Shown here in pieces: positions 16,817 to 24,606 of a stretch of 42,509 nt of DNA. The stretch's first letter is position 1; every line of letters starts with the position of its first letter. The notes under the pieces are model-generated. The model saw only the letters and a program-made list of their open reading frames with translations. It was not told the DNA's origin and ran no database searches. This stretch comes from Lachnospiraceae bacterium (GTDB lineage: Bacteria > Bacillota > Clostridia > Lachnospirales > Lachnospiraceae), in the NCBI GenBank assembly GCA_011959105.1, contig BLLU01000290.1, forward strand, positions 1 through 42,509, written 5' to 3'. Position numbers and translations under genes: made by a program.

Positions 16817-17022
16817 TATTATGAAAAAATTAGCAATTGTGCTGTGCGTTGGTTAGTTAATTAATGTATGCTTAGTATAGCAATCAAATATGAATAATCT
16901 GTGAACACCATGTAAATCTTTGGTGAATCTTACAAAGCAGACAGCCTGATTTTACCAAAATTATACATTTTGCATAAATACCGGGGTCTCAAAGAATTTT
17001 CAAGGGACGCTGTTTTTTTTAG
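16817..17022. other. Intergenic stretch without a recognised feature
   Basis: AT-rich sequence between the synthetase hairpin and the next promoter. Two GTGAA(C/T) words near 16905-16927 and a T8 run (17013-17020) are the only visible landmarks. No gene or RNA was recognised. Confidence 0.4.
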
Positions 17023-17051
17023 TTGTAATGTTGTAGAAACAATGATAAAAT
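17023..17051 (+). promoter_or_regulatory. Promoter of the coiled-coil membrane protein gene
   Basis: TTGTAA (17023-17028), 17-base spacer, TAAAAT (17046-17051), 43 bases before the ATG at 17094. Confidence 0.5.
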
Positions 17052-17093
17052 AAAATGAAAGCTTTGTACGTTTAGATGCTTGGAGGAAAATAA

Positions 17094-17867
17094 ATGGATA
17101 CGTTTATCGACAAACTGGCACAGCGTCTGACAGCGCAGGAAATGATAAAGGCGAATACTGCGGCGGACGCAGAGGAATTGCATAAGGTTCAGGGACAGGT
17201 GAAGCAATATGAGGCCTATCTGGACGAACTGCAGAATATCAGTTCGGCTGTCACGGCCGCTGTGAGCAGGTTGGAACACGCCGGTGAAATCTCCGGGGAG
17301 ATGGTGGATCGGCTGGAACATGCCAGTGTGGCTTCCGCCGCCGTGATTGAGCGTCTGGAAGGAGCCATAGAAAACGCGCTTCAGGTGAGCGGCCGCATGG
17401 AGCATCTGCAGCAGGTTTCTGCGGAACTGGCGGACAAACTGGAGCATGCAGATGTGGCTTCTGCCGCGTCTGCGGAGCGGATTGACCAGGTGGTAAACGC
17501 GGGACTTGACAAGCTGGAACGTGCGCAAATCAATACAGACGGCATCAATGAACTGGTGGAGGCCGGTATCCGTAAAATCAGGGAAGTGCAGCAGGACAAT
17601 GAAAATATCCAGATGCTGCTTAAGGACAGTACCAACAGTCAGAATGAGACAATCAGCGACTATGTGCACAAGGAAAATGTGAAAGTTTACCGCAATGTGC
17701 AGGCTGTAGTGGTGGAGGAAGCCGCCAAACATACGGAGAATCTGGAGAAAATCAGCAAGGCAGGCGCAGGCAAAATGGGATTGCTGTTGGGAATATCCGC
17801 CGTGGCATTGCTGGCATCGCTGGGCTCTCTGGTGTTCCAGATCCTGGCTTATCTGCATGTCATCTGA
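17094..17867 (+). CDS. Tail-anchored coiled-coil protein of unknown function
   Basis: The 257-residue protein is almost wholly helical and acidic, with heptad-like spacing from about 25 to 225. One hydrophobic segment lies at the C-terminus (about 230-255: GLLLGISAVALLASLGSLVF), so the coil probably faces the cytoplasm. The coil contains internal duplications: RLEHASVASAAVIERL and KLEHADVASAASAERI, with a related RLEHAGEISGEMVDRL. It recalls the signalling helices of chemoreceptors but has no receptor hairpin motif. The ATG at 17094 follows TTGGAGGAAAATAA. It is a single gene with its own promoter and terminator. Function is unknown; a membrane-tethered scaffold is a guess. Confidence 0.75.
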   Translation: MDTFIDKLAQRLTAQEMIKANTAADAEELHKVQGQVKQYEAYLDELQNISSAVTAAVSRLEHAGEISGEMVDRLEHASVASAAVIERLEGAIENALQVSGRMEHLQQVSAELADKLEHADVASAASAERIDQVVNAGLDKLERAQINTDGINELVEAGIRKIREVQQDNENIQMLLKDSTNSQNETISDYVHKENVKVYRNVQAVVVEEAAKHTENLEKISKAGAGKMGLLLGISAVALLASLGSLVFQILAYLHVI

Positions 17868-17883
17868 CACAGGGAATCTATGA

Positions 17884-17911
17884 CGGCCATGTCTTGGGAC
17901 ATGGCCGCTTT
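17884..17911 (+). terminator. Terminator after the coiled-coil gene
   Basis: Perfect 10-bp stem CGGCCATGTC (17884-17893) with GACATGGCCG (17898-17907), loop TTGG, then CTTTCT. Confidence 0.75.
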
Positions 17912-17920
17912 CTATAAAGT

Positions 17921-18003
17921 GGGGAATATGCGGACGCAGGGCGTTCGCATATGCATCACCCGTGTTGTGTGCCGGTAGGGAAAATGCGGAACTCTAATAG
18001 GAG
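17921..18003 (+). repeat. Degenerate copy of the repeat found upstream of proC
   Basis: It begins GGGGAATATGCGGA and ends with TAGGGAAAATGCGGAACT before CTAATAGGAGG. In between, GCGTTCGCATATG-CATCACC and GTGTTGTGTGC parallel the GCGTGCATATCTGGATCACC and GAATGTGTGCT segments of the units at 30566-30767. It is a shortened unit whose end abuts the flavin reductase ribosome site. Confidence 0.6.
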
Positions 18004-18009
18004 GATCTA

Positions 18010-18579
18010 ATGGAAAAGGAATTGTGGAAGCCGGGAAATATGTTGTATCCGCTGCCGGTGGTGATGGTCAGCGTGACGGACGGGGAGGGCCATGACAATA
18101 TAATCACAGTGGCCTGGGCAGGCACGGTCTGCAGCGATCCTCCCATGCTGTCCATCTCCGTGCGGCCGGAGCGCCACTCTTATTCTCTGCTGAAAAAGAC
18201 GGGGGAATTTGTGGTGAATCTGGTGACGGAAGAGCTGGTGTACGCCACGGATTTCTGCGGTGTGAAAAGCGGAAGGGAACTGGACAAGTTCCGGGAGATG
18301 AAGCTGACAAAGCTGCCGGCCCAACAGGTGCAGGCGCCCCTTATCGGCGAGAGCCCGGTGAATCTGGAGTGCAGAGTGACCCAGGTGATTCCCCTGGGTA
18401 CCCACGATTTGTTCCTGGCCCGGATTGTGGCGGTTCATGCGGACCGGCAATATATGGATGAGAAGGGAAAGTTCCATCTGGAGCAGGCCAGGCCGGTGGT
18501 GTATTCCCATGGAGATTATCTGGCCACAGGGGAAAAACTGGGCACTTTCGGATACAGTGTCAGGAAGAGGAAGGAGTAG
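18010..18579 (+). CDS. Flavin reductase-like FMN-binding protein
   Basis: The 189-residue protein belongs to the flavin reductase-like family (split-barrel FMN binding). It has a hydrophobic start (PLPVVMVSV), an ITVAWAGTVCSDPPMLSISV core resembling the family's FMN-contacting strand region, and RHSYSLLKKTGEFVVNLV. Such proteins are small soluble NAD(P)H:flavin oxidoreductases or FMN-binding proteins; the physiological partner cannot be told. The ATG at 18010 follows AGGAGG. Its last 20 bases overlap the 3' end of the oppositely directed dinB gene, and its leader is a copy of the palindromic repeat family. Confidence 0.88.
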   Translation: MEKELWKPGNMLYPLPVVMVSVTDGEGHDNIITVAWAGTVCSDPPMLSISVRPERHSYSLLKKTGEFVVNLVTEELVYATDFCGVKSGRELDKFREMKLTKLPAQQVQAPLIGESPVNLECRVTQVIPLGTHDLFLARIVAVHADRQYMDEKGKFHLEQARPVVYSHGDYLATGEKLGTFGYSVRKRKE

Positions 18580-19816
18580 AGGGGGAGTCCATCAGACTTC
18601 CTCTTTTTATAATGTCCTTGCCGTATTTGCCGCGAAGCCCGTCCAGGGCCTTGTCCAGGAGCTGCTGTCGGTCCCTGTCCGGTGCGGCCCGGAACGTCTT
18701 GCCGGCAGACCCGATGGCGGGTGCGCCATAGTCAAACAGGTTCAGCTGCACCGGCTCTGTTTCCGACGCCAGTTTGGAGGTGCGCACCCCCAGCAGACGT
18801 ATGGGCTCTCCGTTCCAGAGTTCCTCAAACAGTTTGCAGGCGGCCTGGTAGATGGCCTGGGAAGAAGCGGTGGGGGTGGGCAGCTGCATTTGGTGGGATA
18901 CGGACCGGAAGGAAGCGTATTTGATCTCCGTGCTGACCATTCCTGCCAATTCCCCGGAGGCCCTGAGTCTTCCGGCCACGGACTCGGCCAGGGAGAGAAG
19001 CACGGGCAGGGCATCCTCCCGGGTCAGCGCGTCCTGGGGCAGCGTGGTGGAATTGCCCACTCCTCTTACTTTCACAGGCTTTGGCGTGAGGTCCGAGTCG
19101 TCGATCCCATTGGCATACTGCCACAGGGTGATGCCATGGCTTTTCAAATGGGCCTCCAGGATATCCGTCTGGGCATGGGCCAGGTCGCCGATGGTGAGAA
19201 TGCCCAGCTTGCGCAGGGTTTCCACGCTGGACTGACCGCAGAGAAACAGGGAGGATACGGGGAGGGGCCACAGCTTTTCGGGGATTTCCCGGACGAACAG
19301 AGTGTGGACCAGGTCAGGTTTCCTGAAATCGGAAGCCATTTTGGCCAGCACTTTGCGGTCGGAGATACCCACGTTGACGGTGAAACCCAATGTGTCCCGC
19401 ACCTTATCCTTGATCTGCCGGGCCGCCTCCTGGGGAGAGGAATATTTTTTTGAAATGGGGGTATAATCCATATAGCATTCGTCAATACTGACCTGTTCGA
19501 TATCAGGGCAGATGCCGGATAAAAGCTGCATTAATTCCCGGCTGCGCCGGTGGTACATGGCGTGATCCGGGGGGACTGTCACCAGCACGGGGCATTTTCG
19601 CAGGGCATTCACCACAGGTTCCCCGGTGGTGATCCCATAGGCTTTGGCGGGCAGGGACTTGGCCAGCACTACGCCGTGCCGCTTCGCCATGTCGCCGCTC
19701 ACGATGGAGGGGATCAGGCGCAGGTCCGTGCCGCTGCCCTCCTGCAGCAGGGAGAGGGCGGTCCAACTGAGGAAAGCGGAATTGACATCAATATGAAAAA
19801 ATATGTGTTCCCTCAT
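18560..19816 (-). CDS. dinB: DNA polymerase IV (Y-family translesion polymerase)
   Basis: Error-prone bypass polymerase. The 418-residue protein has the family's catalytic acids, D10 in FFHIDVNSAF and D112-E113 in VSIDECYMDY. The palm, thumb (helix-hairpin-helix near 195-215, LRKLGILTIGDLA) and little-finger regions are intact. A beta-clamp binding motif QLNLF lies at 357-361. Start ATG 19816 follows AGGAGGTACGGCC. It is tail to tail with the flavin reductase gene, sharing 20 bases, so the last residues of each are constrained by the other. The promoter is at 19870-19899, overlapping the divergent peptidase promoter. No clear LexA box was recognised. Confidence 0.95.
   Translation of the reverse strand: MREHIFFHIDVNSAFLSWTALSLLQEGSGTDLRLIPSIVSGDMAKRHGVVLAKSLPAKAYGITTGEPVVNALRKCPVLVTVPPDHAMYHRRSRELMQLLSGICPDIEQVSIDECYMDYTPISKKYSSPQEAARQIKDKVRDTLGFTVNVGISDRKVLAKMASDFRKPDLVHTLFVREIPEKLWPLPVSSLFLCGQSSVETLRKLGILTIGDLAHAQTDILEAHLKSHGITLWQYANGIDDSDLTPKPVKVRGVGNSTTLPQDALTREDALPVLLSLAESVAGRLRASGELAGMVSTEIKYASFRSVSHQMQLPTPTASSQAIYQAACKLFEELWNGEPIRLLGVRTSKLASETEPVQLNLFDYGAPAIGSAGKTFRAAPDRDRQQLLDKALDGLRGKYGKDIIKRGSLMDSPSTPSSS
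18566..18608 (+). terminator. Hairpin spanning the convergent gene ends
   Basis: AGAGGAAG (18566-18573) pairs with CTTCCTCT (18597-18604), followed by TTTT. It lies inside both overlapping 3' ends and most likely ends the flavin reductase transcript. Confidence 0.5.
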
Positions 19817-19869
19817 GGCCGTACCTCCTTTTTGCCTGCCTGCGGGCGTAGCCGCTATTTCTTAATATT

Positions 19870-19899
19870 AGTATACACCCGGCAAGAAGTTCTTTACAA
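19870..19899 (-). promoter_or_regulatory. dinB promoter
   Basis: Minus strand: TTGTAA (19894-19899), 18-base spacer, TATACT (19870-19875). Its -35 box shares bases with the -35 box of the divergent peptidase promoter. Confidence 0.55.
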
Positions 19900-19921
19900 C
19901 TAAAATCAAAGTTGGTATGAT
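19893..19921 (+). promoter_or_regulatory. Promoter of the M23 peptidase gene
   Basis: TTTACA (19893-19898), 17-base spacer, TATGAT (19916-19921), 45 bases before the ATG at 19966. Confidence 0.6.
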
Positions 19922-19965
19922 ATATGAGGTTATTGGATACCGATGGAGAAAACAAGAGGCTTTAG

Positions 19966-21558
19966 ATGAAAATTACAAAATATGGAAAATTTTTAAAATA
20001 TACATATATAAAATGGAATCTGCTGATACTGTTTATGGGCCTGCTGTTTATGCAGGGGATTGTAAAGCTGGAGAGTACGGGGGACAATTTGTTCCACATT
20101 TTTATAAACGGCGCCCGGGTGGGCAGCGTGGCGGCCCCGGAGGATGCGGAGCATATGCTCTGGGAGGCCAGGCGGGAAATTGCCGCCCCGGCGCAGGGAC
20201 TGGTGCTGATGGATGTGGAGATGACCTATGTGGGCGAAGAGGTCCTGTACGGCTATGTGGATGATCCCCAGGAGGTCTATGATAATATTCTCCAGGCGCT
20301 GCGGACCGGCATCCGGGAGACCAGCGTCCTTTCTTATACCCTGAAGATGGACGAGTATATGGTCAACCTGGCCTCCCTGGAGGAGATGGAGAAGCTGCTG
20401 CAGGCAGTGGTCAGCAAGTATGACAGCGAAGGCAAATTCGGCGTGGACATCGTGCAGGACGAGAACCGCCTGTTTAACGTGCTGACAGCCAATGCGGTGG
20501 ACAGGCAGAAACAGTCCCAGGAGCAGGAGATGTTGGCGCAGCAGGAACAGCAGCTCTTCCCGGAGGCGGGCATTCAGGCGGAACTGACCCAGCTTTTTGC
20601 CCAGGACGTGGAGAAGGAGGAGAAGGATTTCGGGGATTATGATCTGGGGATCCTCTCCATGGATTTTGCGGAGAAAGTGGAGATTGTGGAGGCATATCTG
20701 CCCCAGAGCCAGCTGCAGCCGCTGGACAAGGCCATAGAAGAGCTGACGGTGGAGCAGGAAACCGTGGGTACCTATGAGGTGCAGTCCGGGGATACGCTTT
20801 CGGAGATCGCCATCAAGGTAAACATCCCCATGGACGACATTGTGGCCATGAACGACAGCCTGGAGGATATCAATACCATGATCCGGGCAGGCCAGGAACT
20901 GGTCATCACGGTACCGGAGCCCAAGATCACCATGGAGCGCCAGGAAGTCAATTATTATGAGGAAATATATGACGCGCCGGTGCAGTATATCGAAAGGGAC
21001 GACTGGTTTACTACCCAGACCAATGTGATCCAGCAGCCTTCCGCCGGCTTCCGTAAAGTAGTGGCCCGGGAGAGTTATGAAAACGATACGTTGACCCAGC
21101 GGGAGATCCTGAAGGAAGAGGTGGTCATGGAAGCCGTGGCCAAGATTGTGGAGCGGGGGACCAAGGTGCCTCCCACCTATATCAAACCCATTTCCGGCGG
21201 CCGGGCCTCTTCCGGTTTCGGCAGGCGGAAAGCGCCCACCAAGGGGGCCAGCACCTATCACAAGGGCCAGGACTGGGCAACGCCCGTGGGCACCACCGTA
21301 GTGGCCTCCTGCGGCGGCCGGGTGTCCAAGGCCGGCTGGGGCAGCGGCTATGGTTATGTGGTGTATATTGACCATGAGGACGGCAGGCAGACCCGGTACG
21401 CCCATCTCTCCAAGATCCTGGTGAAGGCCGGGGAATATGTGAAGCAGGGACAGAAGATCGCCCTCAGCGGCAACACGGGTATCTCCTCGGGCCCCCATGT
21501 ACACTTTGAAATCCTGATCGGGGGCAAGCAGGTGAACCCCCTGAAATACCTGAAATGA
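19966..21558 (+). CDS. LysM-G5-M23 peptidoglycan endopeptidase
   Basis: Cell-envelope enzyme cutting peptidoglycan cross-bridges. The 530-residue protein has one N-terminal hydrophobic segment (about 17-35, signal anchor) and an extracellular region with an acidic coiled stretch. Then come a LysM domain (about 269-316, YEVQSGDTLSEIAIKVNIPM), a G5-like domain (about 322-400) and an M23 domain (408-530). Zinc and catalytic residues are visible: H432 and D436 in YHKGQDW, H480 in YAHLS, and H511/H513 in HVHF, so it should be active. Architecture resembles LysM/G5/M23 proteins of Firmicutes linked to growth or sporulation. It has its own promoter and precedes murA, another wall gene. Confidence 0.92.
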   Translation: MKITKYGKFLKYTYIKWNLLILFMGLLFMQGIVKLESTGDNLFHIFINGARVGSVAAPEDAEHMLWEARREIAAPAQGLVLMDVEMTYVGEEVLYGYVDDPQEVYDNILQALRTGIRETSVLSYTLKMDEYMVNLASLEEMEKLLQAVVSKYDSEGKFGVDIVQDENRLFNVLTANAVDRQKQSQEQEMLAQQEQQLFPEAGIQAELTQLFAQDVEKEEKDFGDYDLGILSMDFAEKVEIVEAYLPQSQLQPLDKAIEELTVEQETVGTYEVQSGDTLSEIAIKVNIPMDDIVAMNDSLEDINTMIRAGQELVITVPEPKITMERQEVNYYEEIYDAPVQYIERDDWFTTQTNVIQQPSAGFRKVVARESYENDTLTQREILKEEVVMEAVAKIVERGTKVPPTYIKPISGGRASSGFGRRKAPTKGASTYHKGQDWATPVGTTVVASCGGRVSKAGWGSGYGYVVYIDHEDGRQTRYAHLSKILVKAGEYVKQGQKIALSGNTGISSGPHVHFEILIGGKQVNPLKYLK

Positions 21559-21580
21559 CAAGGTGGAACGAACGTTCTGT

Positions 21581-21608
21581 TTTACAAACAGGAATTTTGT
21601 GGTATAAT
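21581..21608 (+). promoter_or_regulatory. murA promoter
   Basis: TTTACA (21581-21586), 16-base spacer, TATAAT (21603-21608). It implies a leader of about 165 bases before murA. Confidence 0.65.
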
Positions 21609-21649
21609 GGCTGTATTCAATTTGGATATTTATCGGACAGGCATTTACG

Positions 21650-21678
21650 GCATGATGGCATGGAATGTGCCATCATGC
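21650..21678 (+). promoter_or_regulatory. Perfect hairpin in the murA leader
   Basis: GCATGATGGCA (21650-21660) pairs with TGCCATCATGC (21668-21678) around a 7-base loop. No U tract follows, so it is more likely a leader structure or protein site than a simple terminator. Confidence 0.5.
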
Positions 21679-21778
21679 CCTTAATAAGGCAAAACCGGGT
21701 TTCTGCCCCTGCGGCGGGCGGTTTCCCCTGTGATTTGGAAAATCAGTCTTTTATATAAATCTGTATGAGGTAGACAAA

Positions 21779-23071
21779 ATGGAACAATACGCAATTAAAG
21801 GCGGTAATCCATTGGTGGGCGAGGTAGAGATAGGAGGGGCCAAAAACGCGGCGCTTCCTATTCTTGCTGCGTCGGTTATGACCGATGAGACCGTATATAT
21901 AGACAATTTGCCGGATGTGAGGGATACCAATGTGCTGTTGAAAGCCATGCAGGGTATCGGTGTGCTGGAGAAGCGCACCGGCCGGCACAGCGTGACGCTG
22001 AACGCCGCCCAGATCAGCAGCCTGGTGGTGGAGGACGAGAACATCAAGAAGATCAGGGCTTCCTACTATCTGATCGGCGCCATGCTGGGCAAGTACAAGC
22101 AGGCGGAGGTGGCGCTGCCCGGAGGCTGCGACATCGGCTGCAGGGCCATTGACCAGCATATCAAAGGATTTAAGGCCCTGGGGGCCGAAGTGTGGATCGA
22201 ACATGGTCTGATCAAGACCAGGGCGGAGCGGCTGGTGGGCAGCCATATCTATATGGACTGCGTCAGCGTGGGAGCCACCATCAATGTGATGATGGCGGCG
22301 GCCATGGCCGAGGGACAGACCACCATAGAGAACGCGGCCAAGGAACCTCATGTGGTGGATCTGGCCAATTTTTTGAACAGCATGGGGGCCAGGATCAAGG
22401 GTGCGGGCACGGATGTGATTCGGATCAAGGGAGTGAGTAAACTCCATGGCTCTGAGTATACCATTATCCCGGACCAGATCGAGGCGGGGACTTTCATGTT
22501 TGCGGCGGCGCTCACCAGAGGGGATGTGACGGTGAAGAATGTGATTCCCAAACATCTGGAGTCCATCACGGCCAAGCTGCTGGAGATCGGATGCGAGATC
22601 AAAGAGTCCGATGACGCCATGCGGGTGGTATGTTCCAAGCCTCTCAGACACACGCATGTAAAGACGCTGCCATATCCCGGCTTTCCAACGGATATGCAGC
22701 CTCAGATTACGGTGGCGCTGGGGTTGTCCACAGGCACCAGCATTGTCACGGATACCATTTTCGAGAACCGTTTTAAATATGTGGACGAGTTGACCCGTAT
22801 GGGGGCGGATATCAAGGTAGAGGGTACCACCGCCATCATCAACGGGGTGGGAAGATACACGGGCGCCAGCCTTTCGGCCCCGGATCTGCGCGCCGGCGCG
22901 GCCCTGGTGGTGGCCGGACTGGCGGCGGAAGGTTTCACTACGGTGGACGAGATTCATTATATTGCCAGAGGATATGAGGATTTCCATTTGAAACTGCAGG
23001 CATTGGGGGCGCAGATTGAATTGGTTAATTCTGACAGGGATTTACAAAAATTTAAGTTGAAAGTGGGTTGA
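21779..23071 (+). CDS. murA: UDP-N-acetylglucosamine 1-carboxyvinyltransferase
   Basis: First committed step of peptidoglycan synthesis: transfers enolpyruvate from PEP to UDP-GlcNAc. The 430-residue protein has K22-N23 (GGAKNAALPILAAS) and the catalytic loop PGGCDIG with Cys117, the residue alkylated by fosfomycin; with Cys present the enzyme should be of the sensitive type. The C-terminal IPDQIEAGTF and FPTDMQPQ motifs are typical. The ATG at 21779 follows GAGGTAGACAAA. Many Clostridia carry two murA paralogues; this copy sits next to the M23 peptidase and metK. Its stop codon overlaps the -35 box of the metK leader promoter. Confidence 0.96.
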   Translation: MEQYAIKGGNPLVGEVEIGGAKNAALPILAASVMTDETVYIDNLPDVRDTNVLLKAMQGIGVLEKRTGRHSVTLNAAQISSLVVEDENIKKIRASYYLIGAMLGKYKQAEVALPGGCDIGCRAIDQHIKGFKALGAEVWIEHGLIKTRAERLVGSHIYMDCVSVGATINVMMAAAMAEGQTTIENAAKEPHVVDLANFLNSMGARIKGAGTDVIRIKGVSKLHGSEYTIIPDQIEAGTFMFAAALTRGDVTVKNVIPKHLESITAKLLEIGCEIKESDDAMRVVCSKPLRHTHVKTLPYPGFPTDMQPQITVALGLSTGTSIVTDTIFENRFKYVDELTRMGADIKVEGTTAIINGVGRYTGASLSAPDLRAGAALVVAGLAAEGFTTVDEIHYIARGYEDFHLKLQALGAQIELVNSDRDLQKFKLKVG

Positions 23072-23096
23072 CAAATGCGCTAATAAGGTGTATCTT
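23068..23096 (+). promoter_or_regulatory. Promoter of the SAM riboswitch-metK transcript
   Basis: TTGACA (23068-23073), 17-base spacer, TATCTT (23091-23096). The -35 box contains the murA stop codon. Confidence 0.7.
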
Positions 23097-23124
23097 GTCA
23101 ATAGATAGTAATTGCATAGATTTT

Positions 23125-23225
23125 CTCTTATTCAGAGTGGTGGAGATACATAGGATCTGTGAAGCCACGGCAACCCCGGCAACGGAAGGTGCCAGCCTGA
23201 GCGAGTTTTACTTGAACAATAAGAG
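23125..23225 (+). ncRNA. SAM-I (S-box) riboswitch
   Basis: Aptamer controlling metK by binding S-adenosylmethionine. The P1 stem pairs CTCTTATT (23125-23132) with AATAAGAG (23218-23225). Inside are the conserved CAGAG-x-GGTGGAG segment, GAAGCCACGGCAACC and GGAAGGTGCCAGCCTGAGCGA, in S-box order and spacing. A terminator follows at 23245, so excess SAM should stop transcription before the SAM synthetase gene, giving feedback control. Confidence 0.92.
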
Positions 23226-23244
23226 GATTGGAACCTGAGATTCG

Positions 23245-23275
23245 AGTCCGCTTTTTGTGAGCGGACTTTTTCTTT
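23245..23275 (+). terminator. Expression-platform terminator of the SAM riboswitch
   Basis: AGTCCGC (23245-23251) pairs with GCGGACT (23261-23267), followed by a T-rich tract to 23275. Confidence 0.85.
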
Positions 23276-23299
23276 TCACAATGAATGAAGGAGGCTTAT

Positions 23300-24487
23300 A
23301 TGGAAAAACATTTGTTTACTTCTGAGTCGGTGACAGAGGGACATCCCGACAAAATCTGCGATGCAGTGTCCGACGCGGTGCTGGACGCGCTGATGGAGCA
23401 GGACCCCTACAGCCGGGTGGCCTGCGAGACCTGCACCAACACGGGCTTCGTACTGGTGATGGGAGAGATCACCACCAAGGCCAATATCGACATCGCGGGC
23501 ATCGTTCGCAAAACCGTCACCGAGATCGGCTATGACTCTTCGGAGAAGGGCTTTGACGGCAACACCTGCTCGGTGATGGTGGCCCTGGACAAACAGTCCA
23601 CCGATATCGCCATGGGCGTGGACAAGGCGCTGGAAGCCAAAGAAAACCTGATGGACGACGCGCAGCTGGACGCCATCGGTGCAGGTGACCAGGGGATGAT
23701 GTTCGGCTATGCCACCAATGAGACGGAAGAATACATGCCCTACCCCATCTCTCTGGCCCATAAGCTGGCCCAGCAGCTGACCAAAGTCCGCAAGGACGGC
23801 ACGCTGCCCTATCTGCGTCCCGACGGCAAGAGCCAGGTGTCCGTGGAGTATGATGAGAACGGAAAGCCCTTCCGGCTGGAAGCCGTGGTGCTGTCCACCC
23901 AGCATGACGAGAAAGTGACCCAGGAGCAGATTCACGCGGATATCCGCAAGTATGTGTTTGATCCCATACTCCCTGGGGATCTGATTGACGGGGATACCAA
24001 GTTCTTTATCAATCCCACCGGGCGTTTTGTGATCGGCGGGCCCAATGGGGACAGCGGCCTTACCGGCCGCAAGATCATCGTGGATACATACGGCGGTTAC
24101 GCCCGTCACGGCGGCGGTGCGTTCTCCGGCAAGGACTGCACCAAAGTGGACAGAAGCGCCGCCTACGCCGCCAGATATGTGGCCAAGAACATGGTGGCTG
24201 CCGGCTTGGCCGACAAGTGCGAGATTCAGTTGTCCTATGCCATAGGCGTGGCCCATCCCACCTCTGTCATGGTGGATACCTTCGGAACCGGAAAGTTGTC
24301 CGAGGAGAAGCTGGTGGAGATTATCCGGGAGAATTTTGATCTGCGTCCGGCCGGAATCATCAAGATGCTGGATCTGCGCAGGCCCATCTACCGTCAGACT
24401 GCGGCTTACGGGCATTTTGGACGCAATGACCTGAGCCTTCCCTGGGAGCAGCTGGACAAAGTGGAAGTGCTTAAGAAATATCTGTGA
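23300..24487 (+). CDS. metK: S-adenosylmethionine synthetase
   Basis: Makes SAM from methionine and ATP. The 395-residue protein shows the N-terminal signature [14 protein letters not shown] with His15, the [12 protein letters not shown] motif, and the C-terminal [16 protein letters not shown] segment that binds ATP and phosphate. Length is normal. The ATG at 23300 is chosen because AAGGAGG lies 6-7 bases upstream; the in-frame ATG 23285 precedes the ribosome site. It is controlled by the S-box riboswitch just upstream and closed by a strong terminator at 24517, so it is a single-gene transcript. Confidence 0.97.
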   Translation: MEKHLFTSESVTEGHPDKICDAVSDAVLDALMEQDPYSRVACETCTNTGFVLVMGEITTKANIDIAGIVRKTVTEIGYDSSEKGFDGNTCSVMVALDKQSTDIAMGVDKALEAKENLMDDAQLDAIGAGDQGMMFGYATNETEEYMPYPISLAHKLAQQLTKVRKDGTLPYLRPDGKSQVSVEYDENGKPFRLEAVVLSTQHDEKVTQEQIHADIRKYVFDPILPGDLIDGDTKFFINPTGRFVIGGPNGDSGLTGRKIIVDTYGGYARHGGGAFSGKDCTKVDRSAAYAARYVAKNMVAAGLADKCEIQLSYAIGVAHPTSVMVDTFGTGKLSEEKLVEIIRENFDLRPAGIIKMLDLRRPIYRQTAAYGHFGRNDLSLPWEQLDKVEVLKKYL

Positions 24488-24516
24488 AGATAAATATCCC
24501 ATAAGGAAAAATAGCG

Positions 24517-24555
24517 GCCCTGTACAAGATTCTGTGCTTGTACAGGGCTTTTTTT
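24517..24555 (+). terminator. Rho-independent terminator after metK
   Basis: Perfect 12-bp stem GCCCTGTACAAG (24517-24528) with CTTGTACAGGGC (24537-24548), then seven T. Confidence 0.95.
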
Positions 24556-24606
24556 GATGGTAGAATGAAAGGGAGATTTTATGAATTGAGCAAAGGAGCG
24601 TACAAT

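Noticed and set aside
19817..19900. LexA/SOS box before dinB
   Set aside because: No clear GAAC-N4-GTTC dyad: GTTC at 19889-19892 has no matching GAAC at the right distance.
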